Below are positions 25,385 through 34,300 of a stretch of 64,000 nt of DNA, in pieces. The stretch is from positions 992,001 through 1,056,000 of the forward strand of contig NZ_QZEY01000001.1 of the NCBI RefSeq assembly GCF_003594875.1, in the 5' to 3' direction. The position numbers were made by a program, and so were the translations under genes. The stretch is from Bailinhaonella thermotolerans. GTDB taxonomy: Bacteria; Actinomycetota; Actinomycetes; Streptosporangiales; Streptosporangiaceae. Numbering within the stretch: the stretch's first letter is position 1; every line of letters begins with the position of its first letter. Below the pieces are notes generated by a model that saw only the letters and a program-made list of their open reading frames with translations, was not told where the DNA came from and ran no database searches.

Positions 25385-26313
25385 GCGCGCAGGCCGTGGG
25401 CGTCGCGGCCGCCTACGAGAACGCCCCCCGCCGGCCGCTGCGCCCCGGCGCGCTGCTGCGGGCGGCCTCCGACGCGATCCCGCCGTCGGGCCTGGTGCTC
25501 ATGGCGATCCTGTCGGTGCAGCTCGGCGCGAGCTTCGCCAAGACGCTGTTCGCCACCCTCTCCCCCAGCGGCGTCACCCTCGTCCGCATCGCGACCGGCG
25601 CGCTGATCATGCTGGTGGTCGTACGGCCCCGCCTGCGCGGCCACTCCTGGCGCGACCTGGGCGTGATGGCGCTGTTCGGGTTGTCGCTCGCGGGCATGAA
25701 CCTGTCGTTCTACGAGGCGATGTCGCGCCTGCCGCTCGGCGTCGCCGTGGCGATCGAGTTCCTCGGCCCCCTCGCCCTCGCGGTCGCCGCCTCGCGCCGC
25801 AGGCTGGACATCCTGTGGGTGCTGCTCGCCGGCGCCGGGGTCCTGCTGCTGATCGGCCCGTGGAACCAGGACCTGGGCGGGCTGAGCTGGGCGGGCATCG
25901 GCTTCGCCCTGCTGGCCGCCCTCGGCTGGGCCGCCTACATCCTGCTGTCGGCGGCCACCGGCAAGCGGTTCAGCGGCACCAGCGGCCTCGCCCTGGCGAT
26001 GGGCGTCGCCGCGATCGCCGCCGCCCCGGCGGGCGTGGCGACCGCGGGCGAGGCGCTGCTCGACCCGCACACCCTGCTCATCGGCTGCGCGGTCGGCCTG
26101 CTCTCCTCGGTGATCCCGTACTCCATCGAGCTGGAGGCCCTGCGCCGCATGCCCCCGCGGGTGTTCGGCATCCTGATGAGCCTCGAACCCGCCGTGGCCG
26201 CCCTCCTGGGCCTGGTCGTCCTCCAGGAGTTCCTGGACCCGCACCAGTGGGCCGCGATCCTCTGCGTCGTCATCGCCTCGGCCGGCGCCACCAAGTCCGC
26301 CGCTTCTCCCTGA
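25375..26313 (+). CDS. EamA-family (DMT) transporter
   Basis: A 312-residue inner-membrane protein with ten predicted transmembrane helices in two EamA repeats (about 35-160 and 175-305). The second repeat carries SVIPYSIELEALRRMPPRVFGILMSLEPAVAALLG, typical of RhtA-like amino-acid/homoserine exporters. The start at GTG 25375 has GAGGA 7 bases upstream and overlaps the ABC permease by 10 bases; GTG 25381 would give the 4-base overlap. Substrate unknown; a small amino acid or metabolite is likely. Confidence 0.9.
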   Translation: MGVSAQAVGVAAAYENAPRRPLRPGALLRAASDAIPPSGLVLMAILSVQLGASFAKTLFATLSPSGVTLVRIATGALIMLVVVRPRLRGHSWRDLGVMALFGLSLAGMNLSFYEAMSRLPLGVAVAIEFLGPLALAVAASRRRLDILWVLLAGAGVLLLIGPWNQDLGGLSWAGIGFALLAALGWAAYILLSAATGKRFSGTSGLALAMGVAAIAAAPAGVATAGEALLDPHTLLIGCAVGLLSSVIPYSIELEALRRMPPRVFGILMSLEPAVAALLGLVVLQEFLDPHQWAAILCVVIASAGATKSAASP

Positions 26314-26321
26314 CCCAGGCC

Positions 26322-26367
26322 CCGGACCGTACGGCGTCCCCGCGCCGGGCGGGGCCGTACGGTCCGG
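26322..26367. terminator. Strong terminator after the EamA gene
   Basis: A perfect 14-base stem, CCGGACCGTACGGC (26322-26335) with GCCGTACGGTCCGG (26354-26367), around an 18-base GC loop, starting 9 bases after the stop. Both arms contain the CCGTACGG octamer. It could also terminate the convergent gntR transcript. Confidence 0.85.
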
Positions 26368-26514
26368 ACAGGGCCCCGCGCACGCCGTACCGCCCGCTCG
26401 CGGACGCCTCGCGGCGCGAGATCGCGGGGCCGGGCGGGACTCGCCGGTACCGCCGGTGCCTGGGCCGCGCCCATCGCCACACCCCTTGAGTCCCCGCGCC
26501 CGGCGGGGGCCGGG

Positions 26515-27174
26515 TCAGGGGCGGGACCAGATGCCGCGGGTCTTCTGGATGTGGCCGGTGGTCAGGGTGGCGGCGGCGGTGGCGTCGCGCTGGAGCATCA
26601 GGTCGAGGAGGTGCAGGTGCTCGCGGGCGGAGTCGACCAGGGCGCCGCGCTCGGCCAGGGCGGACAGGCCGTAGAGGCGGGCGCGGTTGCGCAGGTCGCG
26701 GACCACGTCGACGAGGTGGGAGTTGCCGGCCAGGCCCAGCAGCGCCAGGTGGAAGCGGATGTCGGCGTTGACGTACGTCAGGAGGTCGCGGGCCTCGGCG
26801 GCGGCGACGATCTCCTCGGCGACGGGCCGCAGCCGCTCCAGGGACTCGGGGTCGGCGGTCTCGGCCAGGCGGGCGACCACCGGGACCTCGATGAGGCCGC
26901 GCAGCTCGGTGATCTCGTCGAGCTCGCGGTCGGAGAGCTCCATGACGCGGAAGCCCTTGTTGCGCACGGCCTCGACCAGGCCCTCCTTGGCCAGGTCGAG
27001 CATGGCCTCGCGGACCGGGGTCGGCGACACGCCGAACTGGGCGGCGAGCACCGGGGCGGAGTAGACGACGCCCGGCCTCATCTCCCCGGCGATGAGGGAC
27101 GCGCGCAACGCCTGCGCCACCTGCTCGCGCAGACTCTGCCGTCCTCCCACCACGGGCAGGTCGAGCTGGTCCAT
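26515..27174 (-). CDS. GntR-family regulator, FCD (FadR) subfamily
   Basis: A 219-residue regulator. The winged HTH is at about 10-75 (LREQVAQALRASLIAGEMRPGVVYSAPVLAAQFGVSPTPVREAMLDLAKEGLVE). An all-helical FCD domain (about 85-215) has the Asp/His metal-ligand pattern of acid-binding FadR/LldR-type sensors. ATG 27174 follows GGAGGAGATG. It lies downstream of, and on the same strand as, the hydroxyproline operon, so it probably senses an intermediate and controls that operon (inference). Confidence 0.9.
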   Translation of the reverse strand: MDQLDLPVVGGRQSLREQVAQALRASLIAGEMRPGVVYSAPVLAAQFGVSPTPVREAMLDLAKEGLVEAVRNKGFRVMELSDRELDEITELRGLIEVPVVARLAETADPESLERLRPVAEEIVAAAEARDLLTYVNADIRFHLALLGLAGNSHLVDVVRDLRNRARLYGLSALAERGALVDSAREHLHLLDLMLQRDATAAATLTTGHIQKTRGIWSRP

Positions 27175-27481
27175 GTCATCTCCTCCAGGGGGTTCTACAT
27201 CGCGGTGAACAGTTCTCGCCAGGTCATACCCCTCCTCCTGAACGGTTGGCAGGGATTACCGGCCGAAGCGGCGCGCGGCACACGACGATAGCGTCAACCG
27301 GGCCCCGGCACGCACCGCGCCCCGCCGCCGGGAACGCCGTTCCCGGCGGGAATCGGTGCCCGAAACGGAGCCCGAGACGGAGCCGGAAACGGGGCCCGAG
27401 ACGGAGCCGGAAACGGGGCCCGGATCGGGGCCCGGGCCGGGGCCCGGGCCGGGGCGGCGGCGGGGGGCGGCGCGGGCGGGC
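27175..27481. other. 307-base gap before gntR with G-rich repeats
   Basis: Non-coding. It holds the gntR promoter (AT-rich TTCTACATCGCGGTGAACAG around 27193-27212) and, from 27355, a run of GC-rich repeats including the 24-base tandem repeat listed separately. Those repeats may form the transcription end of the operon. Confidence 0.5.
27373..27420. repeat. 24-base perfect tandem repeat
   Basis: CGAGACGGAGCCGGAAACGGGGCC occurs twice without change (27373-27396, 27397-27420). It is preceded by a partial copy and followed by CGGGGCCCGGGCC-type repeats to about 27455. Confidence 0.85.
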
Positions 27482-28468
27482 TCATCGCAGGGTGAACCCC
27501 GGCCCGAGCGGATCACGCGGATCCAGGGTGAAGCGGTGCTCCCCCGTCCGGTAGGCCATCCCGGTGACCTCGGGGATCACCGCAGGGCGGCCCTCGGACA
27601 CGGTCTCGGCGGCCACCCGCGCGGTGAAGACCGAGCCGACGAGGCTCTCGTGGGTGAGCGTGCCCCGGAACCCGTCCTCGTGCAGCAGCGCGAGCCGGGC
27701 GGCGGTGCCCGAGCCGCAGGGCGACCGGTCCACCTCCCCGTCGGCGAACACCGTGACGTTGCGCTGCCGCCCGGGGCCGAGCTCCTCGTGGAAGACCACC
27801 CCGTAGACCCCCGACAGGCGCGGGTCCGCGGGGTGCTCGGCCGCCGGGTGCCCCGACAGCGCCGCTTTCACCTCCCGCCCGGCGGCGATCAGGGCGCCGA
27901 GCGAGCCGGGCCGCAGCGCCAGCCCGAGCGCCGCCGCCGGGACCGAGGCGTACACCGCCCCGCCGTACGACAGGTCGGCCTCGGCCGTGCCGTACGCGGT
28001 CCGGACCCCGATCCCGCGGGCGAGCACGTAGGAGGGGACGGAGCGGAACGTCACGGCGTCCCGCTCCACCTTCGCGACCACGCGCCCGGAGGGCACGTCG
28101 ATCGGCACCTCGCTCCCGGGCGCGGCCAGCCCGGTGTCCACCGCCCACGCGCCGAGCGCGATCGTGCCGTGGCCGCAGGCGGTGGAGTACCCGTCCTTGT
28201 GCCAGAAGACGGCCCCGAACCGCGCGCCCGGGTCGTCCGGCGGCACCAGGAAGCACCCGTACATGTCGGCGTGCCCGCGCGGCTCGTGGCACAGGAGCCG
28301 GCGGATCACATCGATCTCGGGGGCCCGGGCGGCGAGCCGGCGCTCGGCCACCGTGGCGCCGGGGATGGGCGGCGCCCCGGCGACCACGATCCGGAACGGC
28401 TCGCCGCCGGTGTGGTAGTCCACGGTGCTGATCACCGGGACGCCCCCGGCGCCGGGAGGGACGCTCAT
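27482..28468 (-). CDS. Proline racemase / hydroxyproline epimerase family protein (second paralogue)
   Basis: A 328-residue member of the proline racemase superfamily. Both catalytic cysteines are present: YSTACGHGTIALG (about residue 95) and DRSPCGSGTAARLA (about residue 250). The two-Cys pattern indicates racemase/epimerase chemistry rather than the Cys/Thr trans-3-hydroxyproline dehydratase type. It diverges clearly from the paralogue at 33194, for example STACGHG versus LPMCGHG. ATG 28468 overlaps the LivF-like stop by four bases, so it is the last gene of the operon. Substrate could be another imino acid such as cis- or 3-hydroxyproline or proline; unresolved. Confidence 0.88.
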   Translation of the reverse strand: MSVPPGAGGVPVISTVDYHTGGEPFRIVVAGAPPIPGATVAERRLAARAPEIDVIRRLLCHEPRGHADMYGCFLVPPDDPGARFGAVFWHKDGYSTACGHGTIALGAWAVDTGLAAPGSEVPIDVPSGRVVAKVERDAVTFRSVPSYVLARGIGVRTAYGTAEADLSYGGAVYASVPAAALGLALRPGSLGALIAAGREVKAALSGHPAAEHPADPRLSGVYGVVFHEELGPGRQRNVTVFADGEVDRSPCGSGTAARLALLHEDGFRGTLTHESLVGSVFTARVAAETVSEGRPAVIPEVTGMAYRTGEHRFTLDPRDPLGPGFTLR

Positions 28469-29166
28469 CCGAGGTACGCCTCCACGACGCGCGGGTCCGC
28501 GCGAAGGTCCCCGGCCGGGCCGTCCAGGGATCCCTCCCCGCTCTCGATCACGTAGCCGCGGTGCGCGATCCGCAGCGCCGCCCGCGCGTTCTGCTCGACG
28601 AGCAGGACGGCGGTGCCCTCGGCGTTGATGTCGGCGATCAGGCGCATCACGGCGGCGACCACCAGCGGGGCCAGCCCCATCGAGGGCTCGTCGAGCAGCA
28701 GCAGCCGGGGGCCGGCGACGAGGCCCCGCCCGATGGCGAGCATCTGCTGCTCGCCGCCGGACAGGGTGCCGCCGTGCTGGTCGCGGCGCTCGGCGAGCCT
28801 GGGCAGCAGCTCGTAGACGCGCTCCACCCGGGACCGCAGCACCGACTGGTCCCGGACCAGGTACCCGCCGAGCTGCAGGTTCTCGTGCACGGTGAGCGTG
28901 CTGAAGATCCGCCGCCCCTCGGGCACGTGGACCAGCCCGGCCGCGACGATGTCCGGGGGGCTCGCCCGGGTGATGTCGCGCCCGTCGAACCGGATCGTCC
29001 CGGCGCTCGGCCGGACCAGCCCGGAGATCGCCGACAGCGTCGTGGTCTTGCCCGCGCCGTTGTTGCCGAGGAGCGCGACGATCTCGCCCTCGCCGACGGT
29101 CAGGGACATGCCGCGCAGCGCGTGGACCCCGCCGTAGTGCACGTCAAGCCCGGAGACCTCAAGCAC
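28465..29166 (-). CDS. Branched-chain-type ABC importer ATPase 2 (LivF-like)
   Basis: A 233-residue ATPase: Walker A GNNGAGKTTT near 37, signature LSGGEQQM near 135, Walker B LLLLDEPSMGLAP near 155, and VPEGRRIFSTLTVHENL, a LivF hallmark. GTG 29166 has GAGGGGA at good spacing; a longer frame from the GTG overlapping the LivG stop is possible. It energises the importer with LivG-, LivH- and LivM-like proteins. Confidence 0.92.
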   Translation of the reverse strand: MLEVSGLDVHYGGVHALRGMSLTVGEGEIVALLGNNGAGKTTTLSAISGLVRPSAGTIRFDGRDITRASPPDIVAAGLVHVPEGRRIFSTLTVHENLQLGGYLVRDQSVLRSRVERVYELLPRLAERRDQHGGTLSGGEQQMLAIGRGLVAGPRLLLLDEPSMGLAPLVVAAVMRLIADINAEGTAVLLVEQNARAALRIAHRGYVIESGEGSLDGPAGDLRADPRVVEAYLG

Positions 29167-29204
29167 GGCTCGTCCCCTCGCCCATGGCCTCTCCTTTCCC
29201 GCGC

Positions 29205-30005
29205 TCACCCATGGCCGTCCCCGATGATCTCGGCGATCTCGGAGTCCTCCGCGTCGCGGCCGAGGTACGCCTCGATCACCTGCGGGTCCCGCCGCACCTG
29301 CTCGGGGGGCCCGTCGGCGATCTCGCGGCCGAAGTTGAGCACGACCACGCGTTCGGACACCTCCATGACCAGGCCCATGTCGTGCTCGATGAGCGCGATG
29401 GAGATCCCGAGTTCCCGGATGCGCCGGATCAGGTCCGTCATCTCGGCCTTCTCCGAGTGGTTGAGCCCGGCGGCCGGCTCGTCGAGCAGCAGCAGCGACG
29501 GCCGGCGCGCCAGCGCCCGCGCGATCTCCACGCGCCGCTGCTCGCCGTACGGCAGGGCGCGGGCGGGGCCGGCGCGGTCGCCCCGCAGCCCGACGAAGTC
29601 GAGCCAGCGGTGCGCCTCGTCGGTCACCTCGTTCTCGGTACGGCGGAAGCGGGGCGTGTGCAGCAGGGCGTCGATCGCCCGCTGCCGGGACCACAGGTGG
29701 GTCCCGGCGCGCACGTTGTCCAGCACCGACAGCTCGCCGAACAGCCGCAGGTTCTGGAACGTGCGCGCCACGCCCATCGCCGCGATCTGCTCGGGCCGCC
29801 GCCCGGAGACGTCCTGGCCGTCCAGCAGGATCCGCCCGGCCGTGGGCCGGTAGAAGCCGGTGACGCAGTTGAACGCCGAGGTCTTGCCCGCGCCGTTCGG
29901 CCCGATCACCGACACGATCTCGTTCTCGCCGACCCCGAAGCTCAGGCCGTCGATCGCCAGCAGCCCGCCGAACGACAGACGCAGGTCCGCCACCTCAAGG
30001 TTCAC
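29205..30005 (-). CDS. Branched-chain-type ABC importer ATPase 1 (LivG-like)
   Basis: A 266-residue ATPase: Walker A GPNGAGKTSAFN near 39, and the LivG-specific GVARTFQNLRLFGELSVLDNV. The signature has degenerated to LPYGEQRRVEIARAL, usual in LivG, and Walker B is LLLLDEPAAGLNHSE. The C-terminal RRDPQVIEAYLG is also typical. GTG 30005 overlaps the LivM stop by four bases. Confidence 0.92.
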   Translation of the reverse strand: MNLEVADLRLSFGGLLAIDGLSFGVGENEIVSVIGPNGAGKTSAFNCVTGFYRPTAGRILLDGQDVSGRRPEQIAAMGVARTFQNLRLFGELSVLDNVRAGTHLWSRQRAIDALLHTPRFRRTENEVTDEAHRWLDFVGLRGDRAGPARALPYGEQRRVEIARALARRPSLLLLDEPAAGLNHSEKAEMTDLIRRIRELGISIALIEHDMGLVMEVSERVVVLNFGREIADGPPEQVRRDPQVIEAYLGRDAEDSEIAEIIGDGHG

Positions 30006-31012
30006 GCGCGCACCTCCGGTCGCACGGCTCGGGCCGCGTCCTGCGGCGTCTCCCGGGAACGGGCCGGCCACAGCCCCTGCGGGCGGACCAGCATGACGAG
30101 GATGAGCAGCACGCCGAAGACGAAGTACTGCCAGTCCACCAGGTCGCGCAGGGCCTCGGGCAGCACGGCGAGCACGATCGCGCCCAGCACCACGCCGGGG
30201 TTGGAGCCCATGCCGCCGAGCACGACCGCCATCAGGATCAGCGCCGAGTCCAGGAACCGGAAGCTGCCCGGCGAGACCGCCGACAGGTGGGCGCCGAACA
30301 GCACCCCGGCGAGCCCGCCCCAGACCGCGCCCGCGATGTAGGCGGCGAGCTTGACCCGGTACGGCGAGACGCCCATGGCCGCCGCGGCGTCCTCGTCCTC
30401 GCGCACGAACCGCCAGGCCCGGCCGATCCGCGACCGGCCCAGCCGCGCGGCCCCGATCACGGCCAGGGCGACGATGACCACGGTGGCGTAGTAGAAGACC
30501 ACCTTGTCCTCGCCGCCGAACAGGCCCGGGATCCCGTGGATGCCCGAGGGCCCGCCGGTGACGTCCAGGTTGTTGGCGGTGATGCGGATGATCTCGCCGA
30601 AGCCCAGCGTCACGATCGCCAGGTAGTCGCTGCGCAGCCGCAGCGTGGGCCCGCCGATCACGATCCCGGCGATCACGGTGGCGACCAGCACCACCGGCAC
30701 GGTGGCCAGCAGCGGCCAGTCGAACCGGGTCGCGAGCACGCCGCTGGTGTAGGCGCCGACCGCGAAGAACGCGGCGTATCCCAGGTCGAGCAGGCCGCAG
30801 TACCCCACGACGATGTTCAGGCCGACCGCGAGCATCACCGAGATCGCCGTGGTCGTCATGAGGTTCAGCGCGTACGGCGTGGCGTTGACGAACGGGCCGA
30901 GCAGGGCGGCGAGCAGCAGCACCGGGCCGGGCCAGCGGCTGTCGAACAGGCCGCGGGCGAACCCGCTCACCCGGTCGAGGCCGCTCGCGCCGCCGGTCCC
31001 CGGGGCGCTCAC
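30002..31012 (-). CDS. Branched-chain-type ABC importer permease 2 (LivM-like)
   Basis: A 336-residue permease with about nine to ten membrane segments. GYCGLLDLGYAAFFAVGAYTSG and the cytoplasmic coupling region GRAWRFVREDEDAAAAMGVSPYRVKLAAYIAGA match LivM. Overlaps livH-like and livG-like genes by four bases each. Confidence 0.92.
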   Translation of the reverse strand: MSAPGTGGASGLDRVSGFARGLFDSRWPGPVLLLAALLGPFVNATPYALNLMTTTAISVMLAVGLNIVVGYCGLLDLGYAAFFAVGAYTSGVLATRFDWPLLATVPVVLVATVIAGIVIGGPTLRLRSDYLAIVTLGFGEIIRITANNLDVTGGPSGIHGIPGLFGGEDKVVFYYATVVIVALAVIGAARLGRSRIGRAWRFVREDEDAAAAMGVSPYRVKLAAYIAGAVWGGLAGVLFGAHLSAVSPGSFRFLDSALILMAVVLGGMGSNPGVVLGAIVLAVLPEALRDLVDWQYFVFGVLLILVMLVRPQGLWPARSRETPQDAARAVRPEVRA

Positions 31013-31902
31013 ACCCGCTCCGTCACGCGCTCGCCGAGCAGGCCCGTCGGCCGCACGGTCAGGAACAGGATCAGCACCCCGAAGGCGAACACGTCACGCC
31101 ACTCCCCGCCGAGCCAGTACGTGCCGAACGACTCCAGCAGCCCCAGCAGCAGGCCGCCCAGCATCGTGCCGGGTATGTTGCCGATGCCGCCGATGACGGC
31201 CGCGGTGAACGCCTTGAGCCCGATCAGGAAGCCCATCAGGAAGTCGATCTTCCCGTAGTAGGCGCCGGCCATCACGCCGGCGGCGCCCGCGAGCGCCGAG
31301 CCGAGGAAGAAGGCGCGGGAGATCACCGCGTCCACGTCGATGCCCATCAGCCGCGCGGCGCGGGGGTCGAGCGCGATCGCGCGCATCGCCCGCCCCTCCC
31401 GGCTCCGGGTGACCAGCACGTTGAGCACGATCATCAGTGCCACCGCGATCAGCACCAGCACGAGCTGCTGCACGGTGACCCGGGCCCCGAGGAGGTCCAG
31501 CGTGGTGCCGCCCAGCCGCACCGGGTAGACCCGCGGGTCCGCCCCGGCGACCAGGTGCATGCCGTACTCCAGGGCGAACGAGGCGCCCACCGCCGTGATC
31601 AGCAGGGACAGCCTCGGGGCGCCGCGCAGCGGGCGGTAGGCCACGCGTTCCAGCGCGACGCCGGCCAGGCCGGTCGCGGCCATGGTGAGCACGAGCACGA
31701 CCAGCAGCGGGAGCAGGGTCATCGACCCGAACACCCCGCCGGCCGCGCCGAGCATCGCGAACCCGGCGAACGCGCCGAGCATGTACAGGTCGCCGTGGGC
31801 GAAGTTGAGCAGCTTGATGATCCCGTAGACCATGCTGTAGCCGAGCGCCACGAGCGAGTAGAACGCGCCGACGAACAGCCCGTTCCAGATCAGTTGCGAC
31901 AT
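31009..31902 (-). CDS. Branched-chain-type ABC importer permease 1 (LivH-like)
   Basis: A 297-residue permease with about eight membrane segments. LNFAHGDLYMLGAFAGF near residue 35 and SREGRAMRAIALDPRAARLMGIDVD near 170 are LivH hallmarks. ATG 31902 lies 7 bases after the substrate-binding-protein gene. Confidence 0.92.
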   Translation of the reverse strand: MSQLIWNGLFVGAFYSLVALGYSMVYGIIKLLNFAHGDLYMLGAFAGFAMLGAAGGVFGSMTLLPLLVVLVLTMAATGLAGVALERVAYRPLRGAPRLSLLITAVGASFALEYGMHLVAGADPRVYPVRLGGTTLDLLGARVTVQQLVLVLIAVALMIVLNVLVTRSREGRAMRAIALDPRAARLMGIDVDAVISRAFFLGSALAGAAGVMAGAYYGKIDFLMGFLIGLKAFTAAVIGGIGNIPGTMLGGLLLGLLESFGTYWLGGEWRDVFAFGVLILFLTVRPTGLLGERVTERV

Positions 31903-31909
31903 GGGGCGC

Positions 31910-33091
31910 TCAGGCCAGCGCGTCTTCCAGGGCGAACGCGCCGCCCTTGACCGACAGGATCTGGAAGCCGCCCTTGGTCAGGGTGTGCTCCGGGGTGAAC
32001 TTCAGCGGCCCGGAGAACATCTGGAACCCGTCGATCGCCTCCAGGGCCGCGATCACCTTGGCCCCGTCCGTCCCGCCGGCCTTGCCGATCGCCTCGGCGG
32101 CCAGCCGTACGGCGTCGTAGGACTGGTTGGAGTAGGGGCCGGGGTCGGACCCGAACTTGGACTTGTAGGCGGTCTTCCAGGCGTCCGCGCCCTGCAGCGT
32201 GTCGGGCGTCTGGGTCATCGTGGCGTAGACGCCCTCGGCGTCCGCCTTCCCGGCGATCTCGATCAGCTTGGGCGAGACGGAGCCGTCCGCGACCATGATC
32301 GGGCCCTTGTACCCGGCCTGGCGGAACTGCCGGATGAGCAGGCCGCCCTCCTGGAAGTAGCCGGTCCAGTAGATGAAGTCGGGCTTCTTGGCCATCACGT
32401 TCGTGACGTTGGCGCCGTAGTCGCTCTCCTTGGCGGTGACCGCCTCCAGGATGGCCTGCTCGGGCCCGCCGGGCTCGGCGAGGTCCTTGCCGGTCTGGAC
32501 GGCGATGTCCTTGGAGTAGCTGGTGTTGTCGTGCATCACCGCGACGTTCTTGGCGCCCTTCTTGGTCATGAACGCCACGGCCGCGTCGGTCTGCTGCGTG
32601 CCCGTGCCGTTGATCAGGAAGACGTGCTTCTGGCGCTGGTCCACGAGCTCCTGCGAGTTGGCCGCAGGGATGATCATGGGAACGTTCGCCTTGCCGAAGA
32701 CCGGCAGCGTGGGCAGGGTCGCGCCGGAGCAGTAGCCCCCGACCGACACGTGCACGCCCGAGCTGACCAGCTTGTTCGCCGCCGCCGTGGCGGTCTTGGG
32801 GTCGCAGGCGTCGTCCTCCGGCCGGAGTTCGAGCTTGCGGCCCAGCACGCCGCCCTTGGCGTTGATCTCGTCCACCGCGAGTTGCGCGGCGTTGGTCATG
32901 TACGGCCCGATGGCCGCCTCGCCCCCCGAGCGCGGCACGAGCATGCCGAGCACGATGGGGGACGACTTGTCCTCGGCCTTCCCGCCCTTGTCGAGCAGGC
33001 CCTGGCCGCACCCGGACAGGGCGAGCCCGGCGGCCACCGTGAGGGCCGCCAGGGGGAGCAGGCGGCGTGGTCGCCGCCCGGGTCCGGTCAC
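31910..33091 (-). CDS. ABC importer substrate-binding lipoprotein (LivK-like)
   Basis: A periplasmic-binding-fold protein of the Leu/Ile/Val-binding class, anchored outside the membrane by a lipobox (LALSGC). The ligand cleft carries IVLGMLVPRSGGEAAIGPYM and DNTSYSKDIAVQTGKDL blocks. I prefer GTG 33091 because AGGAG lies four bases upstream and gives a normal signal peptide (GRRPRRLLPLAALTVAAGLALSGC). The longer frame from ATG 33151 adds 20 low-complexity residues. In this operon the ligand is most likely hydroxyproline or a related imino acid or betaine; that is inferred from context, not from binding residues. Confidence 0.9.
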   Translation of the reverse strand: MTGPGRRPRRLLPLAALTVAAGLALSGCGQGLLDKGGKAEDKSSPIVLGMLVPRSGGEAAIGPYMTNAAQLAVDEINAKGGVLGRKLELRPEDDACDPKTATAAANKLVSSGVHVSVGGYCSGATLPTLPVFGKANVPMIIPAANSQELVDQRQKHVFLINGTGTQQTDAAVAFMTKKGAKNVAVMHDNTSYSKDIAVQTGKDLAEPGGPEQAILEAVTAKESDYGANVTNVMAKKPDFIYWTGYFQEGGLLIRQFRQAGYKGPIMVADGSVSPKLIEIAGKADAEGVYATMTQTPDTLQGADAWKTAYKSKFGSDPGPYSNQSYDAVRLAAEAIGKAGGTDGAKVIAALEAIDGFQMFSGPLKFTPEHTLTKGGFQILSVKGGAFALEDALA

Positions 33092-33193
33092 TGGACTCCT
33101 GTTGACGGGGTTCGCGTTCGCGGGGTTCGCGCTCGCGGGAAATTCGCTCATTCCCGACCCACCTTCTGACGCCGGTTCGTTCCGACGGATGAT

Positions 33194-34195
33194 CTACAGC
33201 AGGAAGCCTGAGGGGAAGGGGTCCTCAGGGTCAAGGAGGTATTGGGCTGTTCCCGTCACCCAGGCACGTCCGGTAATATCCGGGACGACCGCGGAGAAAT
33301 CTCCCACCGTCGTCTCCTCCAGGAGGCGGCCGGTGAACCGGGTTCCGAGGAACGACTCGTTCACGAAGTCCCGGTCGAGCGGCAGCTCACCCCGGGTGTG
33401 CAGTTGCGCCATCCGCGCGCTGGTGCCGGTGCCGCACGGGGACCGGTCGAACCAGCCCGGGTGGATCACCATCGCGTGCCGGGAGAGCTTGGCGTCCGAT
33501 CCGGGCGCGACGAACTGGACGTGGTGGCAGCCCGAGATGCCCGGGTCGAGCGGGTGCACGGGACGGTCCGCCTCGTTCACCGCCGCCATGATCGCCAGCC
33601 CCGCCCGCAGGATGTCGTCCTTGCGGGACCTGTCGTACGGCAGGCCCACCGCCTCGATCGGCACGATCGCGTAGAAGTTGCCGCCGTAGGCCAGGTCGTA
33701 GGTCACCTCGCCGATCCCGGGCACCTCGACCCGGGCGTCCAGGGCGACCGTGAACGACGGCACGTTGCGGATCGTCACCGACCGCGCCGCCCCGCCGGAG
33801 ACCTCCACGCGGGCCACGACCAGCCCGGCCGGGGTGTCCAGCCGGATCGTGGTCACCGGCTCGGTCACCGGCACCATGCCCGTCTCCACCAGGACGGTGG
33901 CCACCCCGATCGTGCCGTGGCCGCACATCGGCAGGCACCCGGACACCTCGACGTACAGCACGCCGTAGTCCGCGTCGGGCCGCGTGGGCGGCTGCAGGAT
34001 CGCGCCGCTCATCGCCGCGTGGCCGCGCGGCTCGTACATCAGGAGCGTGCGCAGGTGGTCCATGTGGGCGATGAAGTGCTCACGCCGCTCGGCCATGGTC
34101 GCGCCGGGGATCACCCCCACCCCGCCGGTGATCACCCGGGTGGGCATGCCCTCGGTGTGGGAGTCCACGGCGTGGAAGACGTGCCTGCTCCGCAT
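33194..34195 (-). CDS. 4-hydroxyproline 2-epimerase (proline racemase family)
   Basis: A 333-residue enzyme with both catalytic cysteines: LPMCGHGTIG (about residue 90) and DRSPCGTGTSARMA (about 250). Length and motifs are those of 4-hydroxyproline 2-epimerases, which convert trans-4-hydroxy-L-proline to cis-4-hydroxy-D-proline, the first catabolic step. ATG 34195 has GGAGAGGA 7 bases upstream. Flanked by the deaminase and the transporter genes of the same pathway. Confidence 0.88.
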   Translation of the reverse strand: MRSRHVFHAVDSHTEGMPTRVITGGVGVIPGATMAERREHFIAHMDHLRTLLMYEPRGHAAMSGAILQPPTRPDADYGVLYVEVSGCLPMCGHGTIGVATVLVETGMVPVTEPVTTIRLDTPAGLVVARVEVSGGAARSVTIRNVPSFTVALDARVEVPGIGEVTYDLAYGGNFYAIVPIEAVGLPYDRSRKDDILRAGLAIMAAVNEADRPVHPLDPGISGCHHVQFVAPGSDAKLSRHAMVIHPGWFDRSPCGTGTSARMAQLHTRGELPLDRDFVNESFLGTRFTGRLLEETTVGDFSAVVPDITGRAWVTGTAQYLLDPEDPFPSGFLL

Positions 34196-34233
34196 CGGCG
34201 GATCCTCTCCAATCTTCGTGCCCCGGCGCACCC

Positions 34234-34253
34234 GCCCGGGCCGTGGCCCGGGC
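34234..34253 (-). terminator. Intra-operon hairpin
   Basis: GCCCGGGCC (34234-34242) and GGCCCGGGC (34245-34253) pair over a 2-base loop in the 105-base gap between the deaminase and epimerase genes. It may attenuate transcription or stabilise an mRNA end rather than fully terminate. Confidence 0.4.
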
Positions 34254-34300
34254 CGGGCGCGCCGGCTGGTCGGTCTCTTCCGGGTACGCCTTCGGGCGCC

